Source: Bremia lactucae (taxonomy: Eukaryota; Oomycota; Peronosporomycetes; Peronosporales; Peronosporaceae). Taken from it: a DNA stretch of 64,000 nucleotides. A program made the position numbers and the translations under genes. Below, piece by piece: positions 8,547-19,363 of the stretch (position 1 is its first letter; every line of letters begins with the position of its first letter). The stretch is taken from assembly GCF_004359215.1 (NCBI RefSeq), contig NW_027152055.1, forward strand, positions 55,526 to 119,525, read 5' to 3'. Below the pieces are notes generated by a model that made no database searches, was not told where the DNA came from, and worked only from the letters and a program-made list of their open reading frames with translations.

Positions 8547-11500
8547 TTTAGAGGTTTGAAAACAGCCAAGGGCGATGTAGGGAAGAAACACTTAGAAGAA
8601 GGTAAAATGAAAAGTGAATTATCATCTAGCTAGGTCCTTAGTTCGTCTTGTCGTACTACTCTAAGTCTAGTAACACAACGATGAGTCGATCCCATCGTTA
8701 CATACAATCATGTAGTGTCGTCCGTGCCCTATGGACATTAGTATCAATAACCAACATGCTTACCAATACTCCCCCTCGACTAGAAGTCTCTGATCTTCGC
8801 TTTGTCCAGCAGTGACTCGAACTTCTTCGTCGAAATCGGTTTGGTCAGAAAATCAGCCAGCTGTGACTTGGTTTCAGTATACTGCAGCTCAATAATCTTG
8901 TCCTTCACTTGTTCACGCACAAAATGGTACCTGATGTCGATGTGCTTCGCTCGACTTTGATAGCCGTCGTTCTTAGCGATAGCGATTGCACTCTGGTTGT
9001 CTTCATGAATCGTAACCGCGTAATTAATCTGCACTTGCATCTCCTTAAGTAGACTTCTTGTCCACAATACCTCCTGTACACATAACGAAAGAGCCATATA
9101 CTCTGCTTCAGCCGTGCTTAGCGCCACGCTCTGCTGCATCTTCGACTTAAAAATCACAGGTGCGCCATTAATCATCACTAGAGCTCCTGAAGTCGATCTG
9201 CGATTGCACTTGTTACTTGCTTAGTCCGCATCCGTGTACGCACTCAGCTGAAGATCGCCAGAAACTCCTTCGTAGCAAATACCTTTGCTCTTCGTTGTCT
9301 TCAGGTACCGCAAAACTCGAATCGCAGCATTCCAATGCTCTTCGTGTGGAAATTCCAAATGGCGACTTAGTTGACATACTGCATACGCAATATCTGGTCT
9401 TGTTCCTGTTGCCACATACAACAGCGACCCCACTAACGACCGATACGGTCGATTCTTCATTCTTGTGTCAATTTTGTCCATCTTGATCATCGCTTGACCT
9501 TCAACACTTGGATTTGACACTGTTTTCGCATCAACTTGATTGAACTTCTCGACCATTCTTGTTATACACGATCCTTGGCTGATGTTCAGTCTTCGTTTTT
9601 CACGCAGGTACTTGACTTCGATTCCGAGAACGTATCGAACGCTACCAAGTATCTTCATCTGGAAACGACTTGATAGTTGCTCTGCCACATCATCCATAGC
9701 ACCTGTAGAATCAGTTCCAATTAGAAGATCGTCCACATATAATGCAGCGAAAATCCACGAGCCCTTGGTCTCTTTGACGAAAATGCATGAGTCTGCCGCG
9801 CATGAGGTGAACCCCATATCTACAAAAACGCACGAAATTGTCTTGTACCATGTTGCTGCCGCTTGTTTTAGCCCATACAGGCTGCGATTCAACTTGAACA
9901 CTTGGTCACGTCCTGCACTAACTCCTAGAGGAGGGTATACGTATACCTCTTCTTCCAAAATGCCATATAGGAATGCAGTGTCGACATCATATTGATGGAT
10001 AAGCATTCCCTTTTGGCAACACACCGCCAAAAATACTCGAATTGAGTTGAGGTTCGCCACCGGTGAATATGTCTCCATGTAATCAATTCCATACGTCTGC
10101 CTGTAGCCAAGTGCTACGAGACGTGCCTTGTATCGTTCAATTTCACCATTTTCGTTCCGTTTAATCGCAAAAACCCACTTGGTTCCGATCACCTTCTGCC
10201 TTGGCCCCTGCGTTTGTATCGTCCAGGTGTTCTTATCTTGTAGTGCCTTAAGCTCAGCTTGTATGGCCTTGTTCTAATCATCGCGATGAGGTGACCTAAG
10301 AGCCTCTTCATATGTCACTGGGGTCTCGAACGCTGAACAAGCTTGTTCGTACCCAATACGCAGTCTCTTCGTGCCTCTTTCTTGACACTCATCTGCTCCG
10401 TGATTAAAGTCTCCACCTGTACCACTTACAGGTCCTAGCGCTTGAGATTGTCCATTTGGAACCGATTCAAATGGAACAATCGCTGTGTCTTCGTGACGTC
10501 GAAAGCTTGTCCGTCGATTCGGTCGTATCACCATCTGCCCTTGCCTTGACACTTCTTCAGCTGCTTCTTGATCTTCTTCAATCATTGTCACATCATCAAT
10601 CTCAAACATGGGGTCCTCAACATTATTTCCCATGTGTCCATGCATCTCGTTGTTGCATCCAGATGGTAACACCATCGTTGTCGTACATCCATCTTGTACG
10701 TTACTCTCTTCTTGTGGATCTGGACCGTTATCCACGTCCATGTCCACGTCTTCCGTTTCTTGAAAATTCTCTTGATTTATAGAGACAACGTCTTCATCAT
10801 GAGCAGCACGAATCTCTCGATCACTTGATCTGCTGTACTGTTGTACGTACTGAAGTGGTGGTCTTTCATCGAAAGTAGCCGATCTCGTGTACGTCACTCT
10901 CTTGGCATCTTCATCCCATACTCGAAACCCCTTGACTTGGTCAGAGTATCCTAGATAAATGCATCGAATTGCTTTCTTGGTCATCTTGGTCCTCTTCGAC
11001 TTGTCAACATGTGCATATCCCCTTGATCCAAATACACACATCTCAGAGAGGTCAGGTTTCTTCCCGAAAATAAACTCGTATGGAGTTGTTGTCGGGTGAC
11101 TGGCACACGGAACTCGGTTTGTCACATAAACAGATGTGTTCATTGCCTCAGCCCACCAAATCTTGTCCACTTGCATATGACTGATCATTCCCCTGGCTCG
11201 CTCTGTCAGTGTCCGGTTCATGCGTTCGGCCAGCCCATTCTGTTGTGGTGAATATGATACCGTCGTTTGGTGAATGATACCAAATTTTCGACACATCATA
11301 TCTTGAAAAATCATCGATGAATGTCACCACGAATCTTGATCCTCCTTGAGACTTCGTTTCCATAGGTCCCATCACATCACTGTGGACCAACTCCAACAGT
11401 TTCTTCGTTTTCACGTGTCCGTAGGGTGTTTTTGGAAACGTCTTGACGGTAGCTTTGCCCATGATACACCCTTCACAGATCTCGAAATCTTCTTCACTGC

Positions 11501-13035
11501 CTTGTTTCTTCTTGATCTTCAGTCCATCGACGCAACTTGCCAAGCCCTGAATTATTTTACTTGGAAGATGACCTAATCTTGCATGCCACATCTGTAGATC
11601 AGCCGCTCTTGATTCGCCACTTGATGTATGCTCTTGATTGGTTTCTTCGCATATGAGAGCTGACTCAACCGGGCTGCAATCTAAGACGTACATCTTGTTC
11701 TGTCGTGATACTTCAGCAATTACTTCCGCGTTGCTTCTGATTTCACAACTCAGATCTGAGAAGATCACTTGAAGACCTTTTCTTGACAGTGCCGATATAG
11801 ACAATAGCCTTCGGTCTAATCCCGGCACCCATAGTGTCTCTTCGATCCGGATCACTTCTCCACTCTTGAGTTTCACGCGCACTGTTCCAACACCTTTTGC
11901 CTCCACTTCGCTTCCGTCTGCAATAGTTATCATGATCGGGTCCCTCAGTGAGTCTATACTTAAGAACTCATCTCTGTCGGGACACATGTGGCTGCTTGCC
12001 CCACTGTCCAATAACCATCCAGCTGACGTCTTAATTGAAGCCGTGAATGCTCTTTCTTCTCCAGATCGCTCGGTCTCCACTTGTACCGCCTTGCAATCTT
12101 GACGCTTGTGCCCATATTTGTTACATCGGTAACATCTCCCCGAGAACTTTTCGCCTCTTGAACTTGGTCTCCCTTCATGTCGGCGCGGTCCTTTCTTGTA
12201 CCTTGAAAAATGCGTACTCTTTAGTGCGACTTCTTGGTGCTCTGACCTGGCCATTCCATCGTACTCTCGTCTCAGCATTTCCTTGGCATGAAATAGTGTC
12301 ATGCCGGGCATGTTCTCAATTATCTTGACGATGGAGTCATAGTCTCTCGTTAGACTACCCAATAAAATGACCAAATGTTCCTCCGGTAGGATTTCTTGCC
12401 CGACAGCTTGCATAGTCATGCACAGCTCGTCAAATCTCAGGAAGTGGTCCATGATGCTTCCTCCCTTGGCCAACTTGAACTCATGTAGTTGCCTTCTAAG
12501 CTGCACACGGTTGTGCATGCTTTGTCGCAGGAAGAAATCCTTCAGTATGTTCCACGCTTCGGCCGTTGTCTTAGCCGTGCGAACCATGGACTGAAGATTT
12601 GTGCTGATCATTGTTGACACAATCGCGAAGGCCTTCATGTCATTGACTTTCCAAGTCGACGCGGTTGCGTCTCCTTCTTCTGGGGCCTTCATAGCGTCCA
12701 GATGCTCTAGCAATCCCTTCTTTGCCAACTGCATCCTCGCTTTGAACTCCCACACGAAGTAGTTATCTTCGCGGAGTATGTCGCCCGCGTCAGGCGTAGT
12801 TGGGCTCATAACCTTTAGAGGTTTGAAAACAGCCAAGGGCAATGTAGGGAAGAAACACTTAGAAGAAGGTAAAATGAAAAGTGAATTATCATCTAGCTAG
12901 GTCCTTAGTTCGTCTTGTCGAACTACTTTAAGTCTAGTAACACAACGATGAGTCGATCCCATCGTTACATACAATCATGTAGTGTCGTCCGTGCCCTATG
13001 GACATTAGTATCAGTAACCAACATGCTTATCAATA
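8547..13035 (-). mobile_element. Ty1/Copia LTR retrotransposon, copy 2 (identical to 1010-5498)
   Basis: Same LTRs (8547-8768 and 12814-13035), primer-binding site (12802-12813), first ATG (12809), nonsense codons (10274-10276, 9221-9223) and integrase deletion as copy 1. The target duplication GACGA is present on the right (13036-13040), but the left flank is the n at 8546. Sharing every lesion while the two LTRs within each copy differ by 2.3% means the copies are one event, not two insertions. Confidence 0.9.
8780..12809 (-). pseudogene. Copia gag-pol polyprotein, interrupted (copy 2)
   Basis: Identical in all visible positions to 1243-5272, including both stops at Trp positions and the missing middle of the integrase. 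Confidence 0.88.
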
Positions 13036-13040
13036 GACGA

Positions 13041-13303
13041 CACTTTACCAGGGTTCTTAGTGTGTTGGTGAGGTCGCTTGCGCGCCCACCACAACTATCT
13101 CACTGCACGCAAGAGAAGCAGGTTTAACCGCTTCCTCGCTGTGCTAGGGTGTGTGCCTAAGTAGAGCGTGGCCGCATTACGACGTGCCCGTCTACACGTG
13201 TGCTGGGTCAAATTACTATTATTTAGCTATTGACCATCCCTTAAGTACACTAAGTGTACTTAACGGTGACTGTGTATTATTAGGGCAACTTTAGCCCGTT
13301 ACA
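13041..13303 (+). repeat. Gypsy 3' LTR right part (copy 2)
   Basis: Repeat of 5504-5766; the left half of this LTR is not present in block 2. Confidence 0.5.
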
Positions 13304-13937
13304 TAAATTGTGGGAGTAATAATTTAAGTAGGAGTGGTTTCATTACATTTGAGGATACATTATTCTACGGAATAGTTGTGTAGATATCAATTTTAGTTGT
13401 GGAACTTTCAATACCCTTAAAAAATAAATGTTAATCTGAGTGACCCTAAGCCATGCAATGTTTTTGTCCATATGTAAGATTGCGATTTCTCTCTGTGCCT
13501 GTAAGAAAATGCGTAACATAGAATTATATATATGCAGGGTTAAAATTATTTTTTTAAAATTTAACTAAAGTGACTAAAGAGATTACATCGTATATTAATT
13601 TTTAGAAATAAAAAATGAAACTCTCACTTTGATAAAATCTAACAAATTTCAATTTGTAACTTTACATCAAATGTTTATTTTTATAAATAAAAATTTGATT
13701 TGTCTTTTAATCAAATTTAAGTAAGAGATTATTTTGCCCTTATTAGAAGCCATTTGTTAGCATTAATTATTTCTCTTTGCAACATCGAAAGTGAGTAGGA
13801 AACTAGTGCGTTGCGGTGATCCCTAAGACAGTTGACTTAACTAAAACTTTTTATATTGGCTTAACGATTCTGTGGATGCAATGCTTATCTTGAAGCGAAC
13901 ACAAAGTATAGTGCTACTTGTTGTTTTCCGATGAGTT
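13304..13937. other. AT-rich intergenic DNA (copy 2)
   Basis: Identical to 5767-6400. Nothing recognised. Confidence 0.6.
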
Positions 13938-14231
13938 CTACAGGCAAAACGGAAGACAGCGAAGCGCCATAATTGCAAAAACTCCCACTACGAGAAGTGA
14001 AAATATTGCAATTCTTATAATTTCAATTTCCTTTTTCTCGTTCTTGCTGTGATCTTCGTCCTTTGAGATAAAATTTGTGGCTGGAATAGCATGAACTGCG
14101 TGCTCTTGGTCGGCTGTGACGGAAGGACGTAAGGCTCTCGTCACAGAATCATCGTCTATTTCGTAATACGCATTTCCAGCAGCTACTAGTATGGACACGA
14201 CAACCAACGCCAAGAGATGTTGAGGACCCAT
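13938..14231 (-). CDS. Small secreted RxLR-like protein with C-terminal membrane segment (copy 2)
   Basis: Identical to 6401-6694: signal peptide, RALR at residues 32-35 and a C-terminal hydrophobic helix, divergent from the complete TRIP13 gene. Confidence 0.6.
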   Translation of the reverse strand: MGPQHLLALVVVSILVAAGNAYYEIDDDSVTRALRPSVTADQEHAVHAIPATNFISKDEDHSKNEKKEIEIIRIAIFSLLVVGVFAIMALRCLPFCL

Positions 14232-14403
14232 TAACGTCGCGCAAGGTAGCAACTGGTATTCTGACGCTAGAGAATTGGCAAATGTTTAATGCCATCAACC
14301 AGAATCAAGTCTTAAGAAAGCTGATCGCGATTTGGACACATAATTTGATATCGAGTCTATGATTTGCTATAATTAAAGAAAAGTAATTCTTAAGAAAAAA
14401 AGT

Positions 14404-16178
14404 ATGGCGCTTCGCCATGTCCACGGTGTGTTCGCAGTTGTGTGACTCAATTGCTATTTCCTGACTATTATCTACACAGTCGAAGTGTGTCTAAGACAGG
14501 AAAGCTGCGTCGACTACGAGCAATTAAGAACCGCCGTCACTGAATACCTTCTTGCCTCCCAATCCTTTCATTCCACAGGTGCCTCCGTGTAATATCATTT
14601 TTTGATTTTTAAAAAGCTTGAATGCGAATGATTAAATACAGGTTCCGTGCGTTTACCGGTGACATCCCCGCTAACAGCGCACGTGGAACGAATCGACGTG
14701 ACAGAACTTGAAAGTAAAGTTTTAAGCACAACGGAAGTTCCGAAAACAACAGCACATTTGTCCGTGCACGTCTTCAAACTCAGTAATGTATGTGTAAACA
14801 ATGGTAAAAAAAAATCAAAAATTTAAAAATTGTCACTGCGGCGATGTGTAGGAAGCGCCAGCACAGGAAATAGCAGACGATCATGAAGTGGCGACTTGTC
14901 AGCAAACAATTCTTCCTGCCACGAGTTTGGACGGACTATGGAACTCGCTTATCTTCGATTCCGCCGTAAAGCAAAACGTGCTCGCTTATGCCATGACTGC
15001 CATGGTGTTTTCCGATTTAAAGGTGAATCCACTCGTGATTGCGTGGAATCGAGTGGTCCTTCTTCATGGTCCACCAGGAACGGGCAAAACGAGTTTATGC
15101 AAGGCATTAGCTCAGAAGCTAAGCATTCGTCTCGCCTATAGGTTTGTCGCATCATTGTGCTCTTGTTTTCTGAGAATTTAATGCCTATTGTTGCCGTGAT
15201 ACCCAAAGATACCCAAATGCCGTTCTATTGGAAATCAATGCGCACAGTTTGTTTAGCAAGGTGCGACGTTTTGGGGTTTCTGGCTTTGCAACGACGTGAT
15301 AAAGAATTGACGGCATGGTAAAAATCGTAGTGGTTTTCCGAGAGTGGAAAACTAGTAATGAAGCTCTTTCGTCAGATTCAGGAACTTGTCGAAGATGAAG
15401 ACTCTTTCGTGTGTGTTCTAATCGGTAAGTGCGCATGTACGTACTTAAGGAATGTTGGAATTTACAACAAAGTTTGTGTTTTTAAAGACGAGGTCGAGTC
15501 CCTCACGGCCGCTCGAAAGGCGGCAGTAAGCGGTTCCGAGCCGTCTGATGCGATTCGTGTGGTTAACGCACTGCTAACGCAACTGGATGCGTTAAAACGC
15601 TACTCTAATGTGCTGATTCTGACGACGTCGAACATTACTGAAGCTATTGACGTGGCGTTCGTGGATCGCGCAGATATCAAGCAGTACGTGAGGTTCTTTT
15701 TTTTACGAATTATAAAACGATTGAAGTTTCGTGGTCTCGTAGGTATATTGGGCTTCCATCCTGTCATGCTCGGTATGAAATATTGCGAAGCTGCATGGAC
15801 GAACTTGTGCGTGTAGGAATTGTGGCGCCTACTTCAGCATCGCTGCTCGCATACAACGCGCTAATGAGTCGCCAGGCCAAGCGCGTTGAATATGATAAAA
15901 CGAATTTGCCAACGGCTGTCGATGGCGACGTCGTATTGTCGATGGAATTATTACAATGTGCCGGAAAGGCTATTGATTTCAGCGGTCGAGCGCTGCGCAA
16001 GCTGCCGTTCCAGGCGCACGCTGGCTTTGCTCATGTAGGCTTTAATCGCATGCATTAAATTTGATGACAGTGGCTTACTTTTGCCTTTATACAGACGCGT
16101 CAGGCCACTGTATTTGAATTTATGCAGCATATGGTGCATACCGTCGAGGAACAAATTGAGCAAAGGCAACTTCTTTAA
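14404..16178 (+). CDS. TRIP13: TRIP13/PCH2 AAA+ ATPase, complete nine-exon gene
   Basis: Exons 14404-14425, 14480-14578, 14642-14787, 14852-15141, 15209-15260, 15331-15424, 15488-15683, 15743-16034, 16095-16178. Splice phases all agree and give 424 residues, close to the ~430 of animal TRIP13. The N-terminal domain starts with the family's HVEV strand (residues 7-10). Walker A GPPGTGKT is at 162-169, Walker B ends in DE at 235-236, then the family segment LTAAR and sensor LTTSN, followed by [10 protein letters not shown]. The lid has [10 protein letters not shown]. The family is known to unfold HORMA-domain proteins (meiotic Hop1/HORMAD, Mad2 with p31comet). Its presence fits a sexual, meiotic organism. 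A 10-bp direct repeat (gatacccaaa) sits at the acceptor of exon 5. It converges on the DnaJ gene, 123 bp between stops. Confidence is high because residues on both sides of each junction follow the family. Confidence 0.92.
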
Positions 16179-16301
16179 AATCAAGATATTGATTCATTTA
16201 AAAAAAAAAGACTTTTCTTAATAAAAATGAATTACGGCGTCGTAGTTACTACAGATGTAGTTTTTTTTACTTACCGCCCAAATACTTTACGCTTGCTTTG
16301 C

Positions 16302-17177
16302 TTAGAATCGCTGACGCTGGTACATGTAGCCATTCGTGGACTGACCGGTTCCTTCTAGCTGCATTCGTCCTGCATCGGCCAATTGACGATTACCACTTGA
16401 CGAGTAAACAAGTTCCCCATTGCGATACTCTTCAGTGACGGTTTCGGTGCGTCCATCTGCCTTTGTAATCGTAGTGGTCTTCTGTGTAATCGTGTGACCG
16501 CTTCGGTCACGAAATGTTGACGACGACGAGCTAGTGCCGCTTGAATACATCGTTCCAGGCCCATTCATCGAATGAAATCCATCGCTAAAGAAAGAATTCA
16601 TCCCTGGCATGCCCATATTTCCAAATCCCATTCCCCCCATTCTTCCTCCAAATCCCATGGATCCAAACGTATTGGCTTCAAAAAGCCCGTTTTGTTGGCG
16701 TGGCGAGCCAAAGAATGCTTGAAATGGATCGTTGCCACCAAAGAAGGCATTAAAAATGTCGCGCGCATGTTGAGTCGAGAAACCTTCATGACCTTGTGGC
16801 CAAAAGTCCTCGCCCTCGCCAGCAGATGCGTGGCCACGAAGCCCCGCTTTCCCATACATTGCGTACGCTTTTCGCTTTTCCGGGTCGCTTAATACCTCGT
16901 AGGCCCCACTGATTTTCTTGAAAATTTCTTCCGCACGCGCATTCGAGCGGTTTTTGTCCGGATGCCACTGCACTGCGAGTTTCCGATACGCGCGCTTGAC
17001 GTCCGGTCCCGAGGCTGAGCGCGGCAAATTTAACACTTCGAAATAGTCATCTGATTCAAGATGCGCCTCCATCTGACTCGGAACCTCTGCTTCTTCTTCT
17101 TCAGTCGTTAGATCGATGACAGATGGCTGTACGTTAGAAGGGCCTTTCTTAGATGAATGTAAAGATCGGTACGACAT
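16302..17177 (-). CDS. DnaJ (Hsp40) type II co-chaperone with candidate SUMO-interacting motif
   Basis: 291 residues from the ATG at 17177. An N-terminal tail contains VIDLT followed by a run of acidic residues (about 20-30), which is the form of a SUMO-interacting motif. The J domain covers roughly 44-110, with YFEVLNLP at its start and the HPD tripeptide (QWHPDKN) needed to stimulate Hsp70 ATPase. Then comes a Gly/Phe/Met-rich region (~115-210), a Ser-rich stretch, and a C-terminal part (RSGHTITQKTTTI) like the DNAJB6/B2 group. There is no zinc-finger region, so it is not type I. It probably acts with Hsp70 in cytosol or nucleus. No intron is seen. The J domain is certain; the SUMO motif is a pattern match only. 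Confidence 0.9.
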   Translation of the reverse strand: MSYRSLHSSKKGPSNVQPSVIDLTTEEEEAEVPSQMEAHLESDDYFEVLNLPRSASGPDVKRAYRKLAVQWHPDKNRSNARAEEIFKKISGAYEVLSDPEKRKAYAMYGKAGLRGHASAGEGEDFWPQGHEGFSTQHARDIFNAFFGGNDPFQAFFGSPRQQNGLFEANTFGSMGFGGRMGGMGFGNMGMPGMNSFFSDGFHSMNGPGTMYSSGTSSSSSTFRDRSGHTITQKTTTITKADGRTETVTEEYRNGELVYSSSGNRQLADAGRMQLEGTGQSTNGYMYQRQRF

Positions 17178-17545
17178 CTTCGACACGGATTCTGCGATAT
17201 ACACTTGGTAATTTTAATGACGTTCTAGAATCCCAATTTACAAGAGCAATAACACGTTTATAATAATTGCTGATTTCGCACTTAACAAAAGATATTTCTA
17301 CCAATAGGCGAGCAGTTATCGAAAAAAAACTTCATCTAGCGCTAATCATGGTATAAAATGCAGCACTTTCTGCGCGCTGAGCATCCTTACAGCGCAAATA
17401 TGACGACGCAAGCGCTTCTGGTCGCGAAGCAATGCGCTATCGATATCACAAGTTTACTTTAGTTCGAAGTAAACTTGTGAGATTGATATTTGAAATAAAG
17501 AACATGTATCTTGTGAGGTTATTCGTTTTAACAGCATATTTCGTT
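17178..17545. other. Intergenic region containing a 14-bp-stem hairpin
   Basis: Between the DnaJ start and the end of the LC8-like gene. No reading frame of note. A perfect inverted repeat at 17446-17480 is described separately. Confidence 0.6.
17446..17480. repeat. Perfect hairpin, 14-bp stem, 7-nt loop
   Basis: TCACAAGTTTACTT (17446-17459) is the exact reverse complement of 17467-17480. It lies about 65 bp past the stop of the LC8-like gene, so it may fold in that transcript's 3' end, or upstream of the DnaJ gene. Function unknown. Confidence 0.6.
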
Positions 17546-18862
17546 CTACAAGCGCTTTAACTTGGAGGCTACTGAATTGCTGTACATGCGAATGAGGGAT
17601 GCCAGGATCGTGAAACCCGACACGCCTACAACGGATGTAGTCTTCCACCATGTCAGTGAATTTGCGCGATCAAGCTCCTCTGCAGTGCAATTTCCTGGTA
17701 GGTTTCCGCCATCAATCGAAAGATGTTGACCAGCAACATTTGCACTATCGTCGCAACTCTTGGACGGATAGAACGCCATAAAGCTATATAGCAGCAAGCA
17801 TATTGAAGCGAGCACAAACGCAAGGCGCTTTCCCAATTGCAATAAGTCTAAATGGCGGTCTAAATGGACGCCCCCATGGCGGTAAACCATAACGCGGAGC
17901 TTTTTCACCATAAAGTCCGCATGCATGTTTGTGTCAGCGATTGGAAGACAAGCTATTTCACGCGAAGGTGATACAATTACTTGCCACGTTGGACCGTATG
18001 CGAACGTCAGCGAATGCTACATACGATAGCTATTGTCATGACTAAAAACGAACTGTACACTTAAATTGAGCTGATACTTGCTTACCTTCAGCGCACTAGC
18101 GATCTTTGCATCCTTGTCCTTAAAACTCTCGTAATGACTGTAAAGTCGATTCGTCTTATCAACAACGATGTCTCTCATTTCGTCAGTCATTGAGCTCTCA
18201 TAGACAACACTCTTTTCTTTTTTAACACAGACTTGATCGCTTCTTTTAATTAATGCTTCGTGCTCCTTGTTGGGCGGAGACGTCACGGCTGAGGTCGTGC
18301 GATACAGCATGACCTTTATCTTGCTCGCCTTGCTATACAAGAGCACACACGCGCCCTTGCGCTGTAGTATCCAAACCAGCACATAAATGCAACTAATGAT
18401 ACAGTTTACTGCATTTGATAAGATGCGCTGGTAACATTTTCAACGTACGTAGCGCAAATCGACGGCAAAGTCCTTGCCCACGATAATGTGCCAGCCATAG
18501 CCCATTAAAGGCTCCAATCGGGTCCGTATTTCGGTTGCAAACTCACGGGTTCCAGAAACCTTTTTTGAAGCATCGTTCACAGCCTTTTTTGAGGCCACCT
18601 GGAGGGCGACCGGAGCCGTAGGAACTTTAGACACTTTAAAGTCGGCGCTGTAAGAAATCATTGGCAGGTGGTGGTTATGAGGATTTTTTGGCAACTTCTT
18701 TGGTCGCACAAAATTTTGCGCAGCGGGTTTGCAATTTGTAAATTTGACCAGATCACAGGCATATTTCAAGTTTATGTACATAATTAAATATTTGAACTTT
18801 TTGAACTTGACCAACTGTGAAATGAATGACACATCGGTTGGAGAACCGTTGTTGTGGTACAT
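17546..18862 (-). CDS. Tandem LC8-like dynein light chain domains fused to a two-helix membrane hairpin
   Basis: I reconstruct three exons on the minus strand: 18862-18449, 18361-18086, 18016-17546. Both introns (87 and 69 bp) have GT-AG ends and phase 0. The product is up to 386 residues. Domain 1 begins at about residue 76 (VSKVP) and includes GYGWHIIVG, aligning without gaps to LC8; its last strand (KIKVMLYRT) is in exon 2. After a ~25-residue linker, domain 2 has SSMTDEMRD, then AYGPTWQVIV across the second junction, then KKLRVMVYRHG. Two hydrophobic helices follow, separated by ~45 residues with two Cys and an NCT glycosylation site, and a basic KLKRL end. LC8 proteins are normally single, soluble, ~90-residue hubs of dynein and other complexes. 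Peptide-groove residues are not conserved, so partners cannot be predicted. The start is uncertain: the first ~15 codons lie in an LTR, so Met28 (18781) or Met68 (18661) is more likely. Confidence 0.75.
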
Positions 18863-19303
18863 TTACTTTATTTGTAAAATACCCTTTTATCTAATTTTAA
18901 AAGAGTAAACAACTTAGATCCCATTTATTATGGGTAACAAATGTGATCGTCGCCAGATATAAATCTGGCGGCCAAAATCTATTTTAATTAGCTAGGGTAA
19001 TGTTTTTAGATTTAAATAATTAAATAAAGTGCACTTCATCTTTTGATCTTAAAGCGTTAAGTGCCTTTCTAAGGCTTGCGCATTTGATCTGTAAGAAATA
19101 GAAGCCTTTCTAATGTATATCCTCTTAGGCACTAGTTGCCACTTGGTTCTACAAAGCCTTGAATCACTTGAACTAAGATTCCTTGTGCTTTATTAGCTTG
19201 GACGACTCCCTGAGTTGTTAAACCCATTTGTTCAATAAAACTAAGTGACTCTCTGAGTCTGAAAGTTTTCCTCTGATTTTAGGAGCGAGGTAGCTCCGCT
19301 ACA
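18818..19303 (+). repeat. Gypsy family C 5' LTR
   Basis: 486 bp, beginning TGAAATG (degraded from TGTAATGGGG) and ending GCTACA. Its body matches 22334-22667, including the shared AGATATAAATCTGGCG palindrome. Its first ~45 bp overlap the longest possible start of the LC8-like gene. Confidence 0.75.
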
Positions 19304-19305
19304 CC

Positions 19306-19322
19306 TGGTAGCACTTGTAGTC
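19306..19322 (+). other. Gypsy primer-binding site
   Basis: TGGTAGCACTTGTAGTC starts two bases after the LTR. Nearly the same sequence follows the LTR at 54406 and, in reverse, at 41516-41531, so these elements share one tRNA 3'-end primer. I cannot name the tRNA. Confidence 0.65.
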
Positions 19323-19363
19323 AATCTACGCCTGAGTTTTTACAAGACTAATTTCTCACGAAA

